Below, piece after piece: positions 51,601 through 60,585 of a stretch of DNA of 64,000 nt. Source of the stretch: Clostridia bacterium (GTDB lineage: Bacteria > Bacillota > Clostridia > Christensenellales > Borkfalkiaceae). A model generated the notes under the pieces. The model had not been told where the DNA came from, made no database searches, and was given only the letters and a program-made list of their open reading frames with translations. The stretch spans positions 86,535 to 150,534 of the forward strand of contig JAFTSN010000025.1 in the NCBI GenBank assembly GCA_017467275.1, read 5' to 3'. Numbering within the stretch: position 1 is the stretch's first letter; each line of letters begins with the position of its first letter. Both the position numbers and the translations under genes were made by a program.

Positions 51601-54194
51601 GGTTGCCTCGAAAAGTCCACCGTGAAAAGCTCCGACGTGACCCAAGCGTAATCCTTTCCCGCACTTAGATTAGACGGAAGCGAAACGGTAATTCCGTCGC
51701 CGTCGTCACCCTTTGCGGTTACGTTGCCGTAATGTTCGCTTTCCGGATGCGCTTCATTCCATTCTGACGTCGCCGCCGTCCACTTCGCCGCTAAATCGGC
51801 GTCGGATTGATAATCGACGATATCATAGGTAGGCGTTCGGTTATCGACGGTTACGGAAATCTCCACACTCTCCTTTGACCCGCCGAAATCCACCGTCAAG
51901 CGCACGCCGCCCGTGGTATTTTTCAATGCTGTCGTGTCAATCGCCACGCGACCTGTAGGCAATGCGTCGTAGGTACCGATCACCGTACCGGCAAAGGAAA
52001 GCGTCAACGAAGAAATTTCGCCGCCCTCTGGAGCAATCGCACCGAGCTCCGCGTATACGGTATCTTTTACCGTTGCGCCGCTACGGATCGCAGAACCGCC
52101 CGTTTCCGCACCGTATAAAGCAAGGGAAACGCTCCCCTTTTCCTGCGCCAAAAATACGCCGTCGCACGTATACACGCCGCCTGCGGCAGAAACGGTTTTC
52201 CCTTGTGGAATGAACGCGAGAGCAACCGTTTGCCCCGCTTCAAGAGTCACGGAAGCCTTGCCTGCCCCCGTCGCGCTTCCGACCGTCGTTTTGGTTACCG
52301 TATCGAAAAGCGTTACGCCGTTTTCACAGTCGATCGTTACCGTCTTGCTTTCCGAATAAGGATTATAGTACATTTTAAACGCGATCTCTTTGCCGTCCGT
52401 CGTTTGATTATCCGCAAACACGTCCAGCTTGCTCAAATCGATTTCCAAAATGCGCGAAACGTTTGTTTTTTCGATAACGGAAGCGAATATCCCCACGTGC
52501 GCGCCGCCGTACATACCGTAGTCGGTATGCCCGTTCCAATTATAGGTATAGGCGTCACCGCTTGCGTACGGACCGTAATTCGTATCGTTCGCCGAAGCGC
52601 GGCTACTGGAAGCCGAACTGTTGTAAACGACTTTCTTTCTGTATCTTCTCAAGCCCTCGTACGGGATAAAAGAAGACATTTTTACGCCCGCTTCCCCCGT
52701 CCAATATTCAGGTTCGGTATCCTTTTGAATCCATTTACCCGATTGATAGAATCCGTTATAGACGTCGTTGCCGTAATACCCGTTCGTTTCGCCGCCGTAA
52801 ACGCTGCCGTCCACCGCATAGTTATCGGAATAATCTAATCCCGCGGGATAGAAATTTTGCGCGCTTTGCGAAGCGCAGGTCATCCACTTTGCAATATCTT
52901 CCGCGAAACGTGCGTCGTAACGCACCATCGGCACAAATCCGAGCACCGTATCGAACGTATTCATCGCAAACGCATACCCGCCCGTATCCGTTGTCGAGCC
53001 CATTAAGCCTTGCGTGTAGAATCCGTTCCAATTTTCGTTGATCATTCCCCAACCGCCGCGGACAGCTGAATCGGAAAACGCCCAATGATACATTTTCGCC
53101 ACGTTATAATTCGTGCCCTCTTCCGCGTTCATGCGCGCCGCCATATACGGTGCGAGATACACAAGCACCTCGTAAAACGGAGAAAAGTCGATTCGTTCAA
53201 GATAGTCCATAGACCATTTTGCACCCAACAGGAAATTTTCCATCTCCGCTTCCGTTGCAAGACGCTCGTCTACGGGCAACGCCTCGTTCATTTTATACGC
53301 CGAGTATAAAATATACGCAAATCCCGCCGCCGAATCGGCGTTGCGCTGTCCCGAATTATCAATGGGCGCGTCTAAATTGATATCGTAGCCTTTATGATCG
53401 AAATTTGCGTTGACGCCGCCCATACCGACAACGGCTTTCAAGCGGTTGCGCGCCGATTCCGTGACGATATCGCGAAGGTAATAGTTGCGTTCGCCGTTTT
53501 CTTCCACGTACTCGATATCGCTGTATTCGTTGGCGATAATCGTAAAGAGTACGTTGGGCAAAAGCTCGTACCAAAATTCATCCTGACCGCTTCTACCCGA
53601 TCCGTCGTCGCCGTTGGAAACGATATGATCGTAGCGGTTGTAATGCGCCACCGCGGACTTGACGAAGTTATACTTCGCAAGCGGCGTGCCGTCTTCGTTA
53701 TAGAGCTGATAATCGTTGAGATTTTCCAATCCGATAAGCGCTGCGGACGCGATCGCCGCAAGATTGGTGATCCCTTCGCCCAACTCCGCGTCGTTCATAT
53801 TGTAGGCAATATACGACGCCATGCCCCAAGCTTGATTCTCGCCCGATTCATCCCCGAAATAATCGTCCATATTTTTTGAATCGACGAATCTGCCAATCTT
53901 ACGGGAGCGTTCCGCGTACATAAATCCGCCGTGATCGCCGTTATCCGCCTGATAATCGTTTCGGGTATCGAAAACGTAGCGCAGGTAATTTTCCGCCGTC
54001 TTTTTCCAATCCCAATTTTCGTTATACTGTTCTTGCGTCGGCGCGGAAATGGACTGTATGCGCCCGTTATGAATCTGTTCCGTCGAGCCTTTTGCCTGCG
54101 GCTGTTTCCAAAGAGATACGCCAATAGCAGCACTCGCCAAGAACGCCACTCCTGCCGTCAAGACCGATTTAAGCCGTTTTTTAAATTTCCCCAT
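48618..54194 (-). CDS. Giant membrane-anchored surface protein with uncharacterised N-terminal domain
   Basis: The protein has 1858 residues. N-terminal signal segment VLTAGVAFLASAAIGVSLW. Residues about 55-660 are rich in helices and aromatic residues (ENQAWGMASYIAYNM; GQDEFWYELLPNVLFTIIAN; WAFSDSAVRGGWGMINENWN; MNTFDTVLGFVPMVRYDARF), reminiscent of an alpha/alpha toroid as in several glycosidases; I cannot assign a family. Then come a beta domain, large beta-sandwich modules from about 800 to 1400, and fibronectin-like units to about 1810. The end is a membrane helix (TAVIVVSSVTLALSLGGIFV) and KKRR. GGGAGAATGACAT precedes the ATG. Operon context predicts action on a mannose-containing glycan. 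Confidence 0.75.
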   Translation of the reverse strand: MGKFKKRLKSVLTAGVAFLASAAIGVSLWKQPQAKGSTEQIHNGRIQSISAPTQEQYNENWDWKKTAENYLRYVFDTRNDYQADNGDHGGFMYAERSRKIGRFVDSKNMDDYFGDESGENQAWGMASYIAYNMNDAELGEGITNLAAIASAALIGLENLNDYQLYNEDGTPLAKYNFVKSAVAHYNRYDHIVSNGDDGSGRSGQDEFWYELLPNVLFTIIANEYSDIEYVEENGERNYYLRDIVTESARNRLKAVVGMGGVNANFDHKGYDINLDAPIDNSGQRNADSAAGFAYILYSAYKMNEALPVDERLATEAEMENFLLGAKWSMDYLERIDFSPFYEVLVYLAPYMAARMNAEEGTNYNVAKMYHWAFSDSAVRGGWGMINENWNGFYTQGLMGSTTDTGGYAFAMNTFDTVLGFVPMVRYDARFAEDIAKWMTCASQSAQNFYPAGLDYSDNYAVDGSVYGGETNGYYGNDVYNGFYQSGKWIQKDTEPEYWTGEAGVKMSSFIPYEGLRRYRKKVVYNSSASSSRASANDTNYGPYASGDAYTYNWNGHTDYGMYGGAHVGIFASVIEKTNVSRILEIDLSKLDVFADNQTTDGKEIAFKMYYNPYSESKTVTIDCENGVTLFDTVTKTTVGSATGAGKASVTLEAGQTVALAFIPQGKTVSAAGGVYTCDGVFLAQEKGSVSLALYGAETGGSAIRSGATVKDTVYAELGAIAPEGGEISSLTLSFAGTVIGTYDALPTGRVAIDTTALKNTTGGVRLTVDFGGSKESVEISVTVDNRTPTYDIVDYQSDADLAAKWTAATSEWNEAHPESEHYGNVTAKGDDGDGITVSLPSNLSAGKDYAWVTSELFTVDFSRQPVLKFSVDSATAKYSVKIFIEGIEKKSDAYTGKYLIANSASAVGEVIYNLPDDLPSEIVKDENFDPTGVYRVSVKIAAVGGVGDSVDISGFTVYHGSGKPSPVAPDSYEWGYEFSAAHIYNFDASAHGNATLVYEKGVTKISADEESGVASPYLSVFSARNPSVTLKPVSLTGTYFIAVQLEGYDGNIYYLRRNISSAEPLSLSVSEEMDRLYPGTFDQDVRVRVLIGVDEDSVLEMGKLLTYYALPEWGVQITGTAASEWENLAGASARATVTLDLGGRAVFVNRAESDNETAIAGRRSAFSVDLDRNPYFSITVRNATGDWRLTLITVQDGTVYELIGWNGEFGRDGVVVALSDKLDGALTGEQSVYLALELRGGGTTVTLQSIETYYQTVQPVFGGSYSSGAATWLPETNAPELFVENGDLRIRSNGLGEKYILSPSLRVKGNTTPIVGVSLLDVQETDGVFVTAFIGENSYALSGAGIFSSGEYSFDLRAITGFNRARAFTMRLAIGASGEEFSFLLDEVSFKYRLDAPSGLVVSDENELKWDGSDEVEKYAFAIYNASGDAVKSGKTIFNELALSDMGLSQGIYTAVITATSNGFVDSASAKISFKVGDIATVTLGKAKISLNGVKVVWSEVVNATQYAYKLVDAESGETVVEGVTAERALDLSTFGFTAFNYRMEVKALGDGTVFVDGATTTFSFYTADVARYTATGFPAMTRGQNNAVATYDSAVGASAITVPDNGNWGNVQSPEFTLDFDKTPVLVVVFGENNVGGYHLSIVLDGVTYNLCDDTYDYGSGTLYMDINAALESRNGPPYYDGPQTAVKGKHTVQILFGVTMGESSGTPKVYYKSATVYEMTEGQGVKTVGQLARAAVSVSNGKAVWDAVDNAQEYLVTVSNEFGVLISEKVTATEYDLSFLKREGDYSVQVTASGAGYYDSNASVRLFRITEEKPRKATFKESLGMNKTAVIVVSSVTLALSLGGIFVGLLFMKKRR

Positions 54195-54197
54195 ATG

Positions 54198-57146
54198 TCA
54201 TTCTCCCAAAAGTTCCAACGAAACCACACGAATACTCTTCACGCAAATCTGCCGCTCGCCCGAATCGCCGCCCATACCAAGGCCGAGATAGAACGAGCCG
54301 TTAGAAAGCGTCGCTTTTTCCATGCTATACGTGCGCGTGACGTTCGACGAGATAGGCGAATCGCCGCCCAAATCGTACGTGTTACCCGCGCCGTCCGAAC
54401 CCGAATAATATCTGCCCGCAAGCCGCGTGTTTTCCGTTATATCGCCAAAATCGATCACAAGAATATCTTCCGCGGAAACAGCTTCCATTTGGATACGTAT
54501 CGCAAAAAGTACCCAATCGCCGCTGTTCGCGCCGTAAACGAGCCCGTCTGCCGTTTTGGAAATAATACTTCCGCTCCCCTCGCGACGGGAAACCTCCACG
54601 TCCGTAAAGTCGGTAATTTTCGTTTTCACGGAATACGAAACCTGCGTGCTAGACACGGGCGAATCGGCAAAGTATATGCCGTCTCCCTTCGCTTGCACCG
54701 TAATCGTGTACTTTTCGCCGTAAACCAATGCAAAATCGTTAAGGTCGACAGAGGGCGATAATACGCCATTCGCCGCGTAATTTACGCCGTTCCCCGTCAC
54801 GGTGATATCGTATACGGGCGTGTATTCTAAATTGCCTTCCACCGCCTTAGCCGTAATCACCGAACCGCTCTTTTCAAAACCTGTTGGCGCGGCGAGCATA
54901 ACGGGCTCGTCGGGAATTTCCACTTCTTCATACGGTTGCACGTAAACGATATCGATTCCCGTGAGATATATACGGCAAACGAGATGATACTCTCCGTCCG
55001 CTTTTCCAAGTGAACCGAAATGGAATTTATACGCCGTCTTTACGCCGCTCCACGTCACCCCGCCGTTTTGTTGTTTTGCCGCTTCCGCATTCGCACGAAT
55101 AACGTGCACGCCGTCGCCCGTATAATTTAAGCTGGTATCGCTTTGTACGTCCACAATGGACGAACCGTAAAACTCCTGTTTCGCAAAGAACCCGCCTTGC
55201 GCGCCCTTCGTACGGATAACGACGAGCGGATTCTTATCCATATCCACCGTTATGCCCGACTTCGGACTGATCCAGCCCCATTCCTCTTTATTCGTCGAAT
55301 TGAAGACGGTATACCCGTTCTCTTGATCGTACTTTGCTTCTATGCCTTGCGCTCCCGTTTGAAACAAGCCCGCCGAAGTATCCAAATCCTGCGCGGAATA
55401 TCTAGCCGCGCTCGACACTTTCACATCAAAGGACACCCCGTCCGATTCTTCAATGACCGTAGGCCACATCGTATTTTTAGCGCACACTTTCACCGTATAA
55501 ACCCCGTCGGGAAGACCATACAGCGAAAACGACGTAAACAATTCGTCTCCCTCGTAAACGACCGTGTTCGTGCCGTATTCTTTTACGGTTATACCGTAGG
55601 CGTCGCAAGCTCCGTTTGTCGGCGCTTTCCAGGTAAGCTCGCCCTTTTCGTTCAAGTTAAGATCGTTCACGTCCTCCAGCTTCACCGCGTCAGGCTTGAC
55701 GATATCCCCAAGATAGAATATCTGAATCCCGCTGTAATGCACCACTGCGTCGTTTGCGTCGATGCTTGTGGAGTCGTTCACGCCCAAACGCAGATGTACG
55801 TTATGCTTTCCGCTAACCATGTGTTTCGTCGCCGATACGATATCCGCCGACAAATTACCGAGCTTGTTCGTATCGTCCACGACCGTATAATAAGAATCGC
55901 TTTGTTTTAATTGTAAATGATAACCGCCGAACACATACCCAACGGATATAAACACGATAGGATTGCGGTCAAAATCCAGTGAAAATTCAGGTCCTGCAAC
56001 GCGTCCCCAGCCGTCCGCGACGGGATAGATCTCCGCATATTTTTTTCCGTTTACTTCTATCAACCGCGCGCCACCGTGCTCACCGCCCTCCGAGATATTT
56101 CCTTTAAATTTCACGATCTCCTCAGGGGTATAATTTACCGCGTACTCAATGCAAAAACCGTATTCGCCGTATGCACTCTTTTCGCTGTCGTGACGGGAAG
56201 ATTCCCACGCGACTTTCGCTTTATAATTGCCCGATTTCAAACCGAGTTCGGCGATGGATAATTTACGGTTATTTTCCAGCACAATATTCACGTCGACCGT
56301 TTCACCCGTAAAATATTCGCACACGATGACGTCCACGCCACTTGCGTGGGGCACGTTATCCCAAACGAGCATACCGTTATTCAAGCGCATGTTTTGGGGC
56401 CTTTCTAGCTCTCCGAACGAAGAAATCGAAAACGTAAGCGTCTTTTCCTCCGAATCGTTCACGGAAACGCCGTCGCCCGACACCACAAGCTTCGCCGTAT
56501 ATTCGCCGAGCGGCAAAGAAACGGTATCCGCGCCTGCCTGCGTACCGTCGTAAGACATTACGCGCGTAATCCCTTTATACACCTCCAAAATATACCCGTT
56601 GTTGTTTTCCACGTCCTGCCAAACGAGCTTATCCGCGTTTCGGTCGTAAGAAAAAGTTTCGGGGGCGGGCATCTTTTCCGAAATCTCGCCGATATTGGAA
56701 GCATATTCTAAAACAAATGAATACGTCGTAACCAAAGAGGCGCGGAAAGTATCCTCCACCTCTTTTGCCTGAATCTCAGCAAGATATTCTCCCGCGGAAA
56801 GGGATTTTAAATTGACGGCGGGGCTCGTCACCGTTTCGTCAACGTATACCTGCCCCTCCTGTTTAATCTTCACCGACCAACCCTTCGTCGCATTTTCATC
56901 GGCGTTCCACGTCAACGAAATTTCTGTTTCGTCGAAATATACCGCCTGCGGTGCGTCAAGTGCGGGAAGTTCTTTTTTCGTCGTTTCTCCGCCGTTAATA
57001 TCGCCGCCTGAAGAATCGGTATCCACACTGCTACTCGGGCCGAGGTCTTCCGTCTTCATACCGCCGCCGACCATTTTGCCGCAAGCCGTCATCGTGAGGA
57101 TAGCCGCGAACGTCGCCAACAGAAATATCAAACCCTTTTTCTTCAT
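54198..57146 (-). CDS. Surface lipoprotein with fibronectin-like repeats and beta-sandwich modules
   Basis: I start at ATG 57146 (982 residues), because the signal peptide MKKKGLIFLLATFAAILTMT with lipobox MTACG (Cys22) begins there; an in-frame ATG at 57188 would lie inside the RCC1 gene. Fibronectin-like units appear near 60-310 (ISLTWNADENATKGWSVKI; LVWQDVENNNGYILEVYKGI; LVWDNVPHASGVDVIVCEYF). Three larger modules contain the wording FSLDFDRNPIVFISVGYVFG / ITVDMDKNPLVVIRTKG, also found in the 1858- and 1096-residue proteins. It is a member of the set of shared-module surface proteins in this locus. No enzyme motif. Only 3 nt separate it from the giant protein. Confidence 0.75.
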   Translation of the reverse strand: MKKKGLIFLLATFAAILTMTACGKMVGGGMKTEDLGPSSSVDTDSSGGDINGGETTKKELPALDAPQAVYFDETEISLTWNADENATKGWSVKIKQEGQVYVDETVTSPAVNLKSLSAGEYLAEIQAKEVEDTFRASLVTTYSFVLEYASNIGEISEKMPAPETFSYDRNADKLVWQDVENNNGYILEVYKGITRVMSYDGTQAGADTVSLPLGEYTAKLVVSGDGVSVNDSEEKTLTFSISSFGELERPQNMRLNNGMLVWDNVPHASGVDVIVCEYFTGETVDVNIVLENNRKLSIAELGLKSGNYKAKVAWESSRHDSEKSAYGEYGFCIEYAVNYTPEEIVKFKGNISEGGEHGGARLIEVNGKKYAEIYPVADGWGRVAGPEFSLDFDRNPIVFISVGYVFGGYHLQLKQSDSYYTVVDDTNKLGNLSADIVSATKHMVSGKHNVHLRLGVNDSTSIDANDAVVHYSGIQIFYLGDIVKPDAVKLEDVNDLNLNEKGELTWKAPTNGACDAYGITVKEYGTNTVVYEGDELFTSFSLYGLPDGVYTVKVCAKNTMWPTVIEESDGVSFDVKVSSAARYSAQDLDTSAGLFQTGAQGIEAKYDQENGYTVFNSTNKEEWGWISPKSGITVDMDKNPLVVIRTKGAQGGFFAKQEFYGSSIVDVQSDTSLNYTGDGVHVIRANAEAAKQQNGGVTWSGVKTAYKFHFGSLGKADGEYHLVCRIYLTGIDIVYVQPYEEVEIPDEPVMLAAPTGFEKSGSVITAKAVEGNLEYTPVYDITVTGNGVNYAANGVLSPSVDLNDFALVYGEKYTITVQAKGDGIYFADSPVSSTQVSYSVKTKITDFTDVEVSRREGSGSIISKTADGLVYGANSGDWVLFAIRIQMEAVSAEDILVIDFGDITENTRLAGRYYSGSDGAGNTYDLGGDSPISSNVTRTYSMEKATLSNGSFYLGLGMGGDSGERQICVKSIRVVSLELLGE

Positions 57147-57165
57147 GACAATTTTCCCTCTTTCC

Positions 57166-58728
57166 TTAATTCTTTTTCGCTTTTTCAAGTCGACGCTGTT
57201 TTGCCCATTTCAGCTCCGTCGCGACGAAAAACAGCGCCGCTGCCCCGAAAATCACCGACAACCCGATGATGGGCTCCAATAAATAATTCTTTTCCTTAAT
57301 CTTCACGTCGTAATCCTTATCGCGGAATAACGTCGTACGCACGGGTACGTTCGTTGCGGAAACGTTGCCGCTCCCCACTTGCCCGTCGGTGTTTTTTCCC
57401 CAAGACCAAACGTTTCCGTCTTCGTCTTTTACGAAAGTCCGTTCACCGATCGTGCCGATAAATTCAACGATTCGCACCGTTTTTTCCTTCGTCTTATCCA
57501 CGGGCGTTCCGTCGGTCGGTTTTCCCGACGACGTAAGGTCTTCCACCGACAACGGCTCGTAAAAGGTTATTTTCGTAGGCGAAATCACTTTTCCTTCCGT
57601 TTCAAAGGGACTGCCCGCCGCAATAAAGCCGAGCTCCCCTGCGCCGCCCGAGCCGCACGCATAAACCGCCCCGCTTGACGACAGTAAGAAATTTGCAATC
57701 CCACCGCAAGCGATATCCACGATTTCCGCCAATTCCTCCGAGCCCGTTGCGTCGTATACTTTTTCAATCTCTACAGGCGTGTTGCTCCATTTTTTATTCT
57801 CCGACACGTCGATCCTGCCAACGCCGAACTGCCCGAACAGGTTATTCCCCCAAACGAAAACCTTCCCGTCCGTCGTCAATGCCATCGCCGTCGTACTTTC
57901 CGCCGAAACCTTCTTGACATTTGAAAGCAACGACTCTTTCGGCTCGGTCACGTAATCGGACTGCGCGTCCGTTTCCCCGTCGCAAAGCTGTCCGACATCG
58001 GGATCCCCCCAAGCATACAGTTTCCCTGATTCCGTCACTGCATAGCTCGTATATTCCGCCGCGGCGATCTGCGTTACGTTTTCCCCGCCGAATTTTTCTT
58101 TGGGAATCTTGGTCGGTGCAATCACGTTCACCTTTCTCGACGCCGCTAAAGAAAGTCCCAACTGACCGCAGTTATTTTGCCCCCAGGCGTAAACTTCGCC
58201 GTCCGTGCTCAACAACAATGCATAAGAGTAACCCGCCTGCACGTCTGCCGCCACGCAGCCACTTGGAAGCTCGATCTTTAAAGGCGTTGCATAACAATTC
58301 GATTTATCTTCGGGGTCGTTCAGGGTTTTGATCTCTTTTCCGAGCTGACCGTTACTATTATTGCCCCAACCATACAGCTTACCGCTTTCGGTAACGGCAA
58401 GAACGAACCCCGATCTCCCCGTATCGAACGCAACCGTTTTCTCGGACAAAATCCGCCCCTCCAACGGCTCGATTTTCGACTTGCCGCCGAGCTGTTTTCT
58501 GCCGAGCTGTCCGACGGAATTATCCCCCGAAGCATATAAGTATCCGTCTTTATTTTTATATATAGAAAAGTTGCTTTCTCCGCAATAGTCAACGACGGTA
58601 TATTTCTCCGAAACGAGCGGTTTTTCACTGTCCGCTGACGAAGAAAATACGGGAAATACACCGCCGATTGCGAACGTGCACAGCGCGCATATAAGCAACA
58701 TTTTCCTTTGAAAACCTTTGTTTTTCAT
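57166..58728 (-). CDS. Secreted, membrane-anchored RCC1-repeat seven-bladed propeller
   Basis: I start at ATG 58728 (520 residues) with signal peptide MLLICALCTFAIGGVFPVFS. Seven RCC1-type repeats can be read off: YASGDNSVGQLG, YGWGNNSNGQLG, YAWGQNNCGQLG, YAWGDPDVGQLC, FVWGNNLFGQFG, YACGSGGAGELG and WSWGKNTDGQVG, enough for one closed seven-bladed propeller. A C-terminal membrane helix (LLEPIIGLSVIFGAAALFFV) and a basic tail follow. RCC1 propellers bind proteins or ligands; in bacteria surface versions are poorly understood. It is encoded between the sugar-binding lipoprotein and the large surface proteins, so it may be a docking component. Weak ribosome site (GGGATCAAAGT). Confidence 0.85.
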   Translation of the reverse strand: MKNKGFQRKMLLICALCTFAIGGVFPVFSSSADSEKPLVSEKYTVVDYCGESNFSIYKNKDGYLYASGDNSVGQLGRKQLGGKSKIEPLEGRILSEKTVAFDTGRSGFVLAVTESGKLYGWGNNSNGQLGKEIKTLNDPEDKSNCYATPLKIELPSGCVAADVQAGYSYALLLSTDGEVYAWGQNNCGQLGLSLAASRKVNVIAPTKIPKEKFGGENVTQIAAAEYTSYAVTESGKLYAWGDPDVGQLCDGETDAQSDYVTEPKESLLSNVKKVSAESTTAMALTTDGKVFVWGNNLFGQFGVGRIDVSENKKWSNTPVEIEKVYDATGSEELAEIVDIACGGIANFLLSSSGAVYACGSGGAGELGFIAAGSPFETEGKVISPTKITFYEPLSVEDLTSSGKPTDGTPVDKTKEKTVRIVEFIGTIGERTFVKDEDGNVWSWGKNTDGQVGSGNVSATNVPVRTTLFRDKDYDVKIKEKNYLLEPIIGLSVIFGAAALFFVATELKWAKQRRLEKAKKN

Positions 58729-58762
58729 ACTTTGATCCCATTGCGCCGTACGCGCCGAATGA

Positions 58763-60487
58763 TTATAAGCTGTCAATAAACTGTTGAAGCTGGAACTTCA
58801 CTTCTGCTTGAATGGTCTTCATTGCCGTTTGCAAATCGACATTACCGAAACGGTTTTCCAGCTTAGAGTTCCATGCCGCGATCGGATTCGCAATCTGACC
58901 GAGCTGATAGCTTTTCGCTTCGGAGATTGCCGTTGCAAGCAACGGACTGTTTACCGCACTGATCAATTTCTCCGTACGTTGCGAATCGAACGTGAAATCG
59001 GAATACGGAATTTCCACGTAACGATCCATATCGAACATATATTCCATATATTCCATGACTTTCGGATCGCTTGCCGCCTGCACGCGGATATAATTCGCGT
59101 TCCACGTCAGCTCGTACGCGGGGAACGTGTAGCTTTCAAAGCCGATGGTGTTCACCGTCCCCTCGATTTCGTTGCCGTTTTCGTCCTTCGCCACGTCCCA
59201 ATGCACGCCCTTGATTCCGTATTGGAAAAGATCGTGATTTTCCTCCGACTTAAACAGCCAATCCATGAATTTCATAATGCCGTCAAGTTTCGATTTGCTC
59301 ACCGTTTTGGGTACGCAAAGATAATTCCATGCTTTGAAATCCGTTTGCGCATAACCCGATTTCTTTTCTCTAACCGCTGGATCGTTGACGAAAATTTCCA
59401 ATTCCGCGCCGGGGTTATTTGCCTTTAAGCGGGCTTCCACCGCGCTGAAATTGTTGATGGATTGCACCACGCAAGCCCCCATTCCCGCTTCAAATTTCGT
59501 ATCCGAATCGGAAACGCTCATCACGTCGGGATCGATAATCCCGTCCTCTTGCCAACGGCGAATAATTTCGTAATCTTCCTGCCATTTTGAGTCTACTGTG
59601 TTAAACCCTGCGGGGAATTTCCCCAACCCGTCCGCCGCATTCGGATCCAAATAGTCATTGATTCCGACAGCCATTACTTCGTCGTTTTTGATATATGCCG
59701 TCGCTTCTACGCCTTGACGGACAAGAATGCTCGTTTTAATCCCCGCTTCTTTATAATCATTCGCGCTTTTAGAAACGAGTCTGTGGGTATTGACAAGGTC
59801 CCAAGCGCCCCATGTTGCGTCGTTGTTGGACAAAGCGGGTACAACCCCCGATTTGTTTTGCTTGATCCAATAAAGATAGTATTCAAGCTCTTCAAAATCG
59901 TCGATCCCATCGGAAAGCTTATCCGCGGTCACGGTGGAAGAAGAAATCCCCGCAGGCTTCACGAACGAAGCATCCGCCGCGCAGAGCTCGCGCCAATCCT
60001 TGCGGATATACGCTACGGAAATATCAGAAAACGTTTGGGTAAGCGGAATTCCGTACACGCCGCCGTTAAATTTGTTTTTGTTTAAAAAGTTCTGATCAAA
60101 CGCCTGTTTCAATCCAGGATATTCGTCGCTTTGAAAATACGGTTCGAGATTGTAATAATAATCTTTTTTTGCAAAATCGGAAAGATAGATCCACGCCGCG
60201 TCAAACACGACGTCGTAACGGGTTTCGCCCGCCGACATCGCCAGATTCAGCTTTTGTTTATAATTGTTTTGCGTATCAAACGAAAAGGCAAGTTTGACGC
60301 CGAGATCCTTCCCCGCGCCGCTATTAAATTCGTTTAAGACCTTGGAAAAGCCTGCGGGTTCGCCGCCGTCCGTGCTCCAAAGATAAAAGCGGATATCGCT
60401 AGAACCGCCGCCCTTTTTACCGCATGCCGTAAACGTAGTAAATGCCGCCAAAGCCGCAAGCGCGCACGCCGTTATTTTTTTCTTCAT
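58763..60487 (-). CDS. Extracellular sugar-binding lipoprotein of ABC transporter
   Basis: The protein has 574 residues. Lipobox FTACG (Cys22) and a short Gly/Ser linker. Body of the type I sugar-binding class (IRFYLWSTDGGEPAGF; YDVVFDAAWIYLSDFAKKDYY; VYGIPLTQTFSDISVAYIRKDW), relative of the LplA-type proteins. AAGGAGAAAACGG precedes the ATG. It is encoded downstream of both permeases after a 98-nt AT-rich gap that holds no clear hairpin or gene. Its likely ligand is a manno-oligosaccharide, judged only from the linked GH130, GH125 and mutase genes. Confidence 0.92.
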   Translation of the reverse strand: MKKKITACALAALAAFTTFTACGKKGGGSSDIRFYLWSTDGGEPAGFSKVLNEFNSGAGKDLGVKLAFSFDTQNNYKQKLNLAMSAGETRYDVVFDAAWIYLSDFAKKDYYYNLEPYFQSDEYPGLKQAFDQNFLNKNKFNGGVYGIPLTQTFSDISVAYIRKDWRELCAADASFVKPAGISSSTVTADKLSDGIDDFEELEYYLYWIKQNKSGVVPALSNNDATWGAWDLVNTHRLVSKSANDYKEAGIKTSILVRQGVEATAYIKNDEVMAVGINDYLDPNAADGLGKFPAGFNTVDSKWQEDYEIIRRWQEDGIIDPDVMSVSDSDTKFEAGMGACVVQSINNFSAVEARLKANNPGAELEIFVNDPAVREKKSGYAQTDFKAWNYLCVPKTVSKSKLDGIMKFMDWLFKSEENHDLFQYGIKGVHWDVAKDENGNEIEGTVNTIGFESYTFPAYELTWNANYIRVQAASDPKVMEYMEYMFDMDRYVEIPYSDFTFDSQRTEKLISAVNSPLLATAISEAKSYQLGQIANPIAAWNSKLENRFGNVDLQTAMKTIQAEVKFQLQQFIDSL

Positions 60488-60585
60488 ACCGTTTTCTCCT
60501 TAATTTTTATAATATTTTTTATTTAATTGTTTTTAAAAAGCCAATAAAGAACTCACGAGCCGATTTACCGTTGAATGCTTTCGAC

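Noticed and set aside
57146-57188. Upstream in-frame start for the 982-residue lipoprotein
   Set aside because: It would put 14 charged residues before the signal peptide and overlap the RCC1 gene; the ATG at 57146 gives a normal lipoprotein signal.
60488-60585. 98-nt gap searched for a third DV(I/V)TASG peptide or a hairpin
   Set aside because: No frame with the motif and no stable stem; only AT-rich sequence and the ribosome site of the binding protein.
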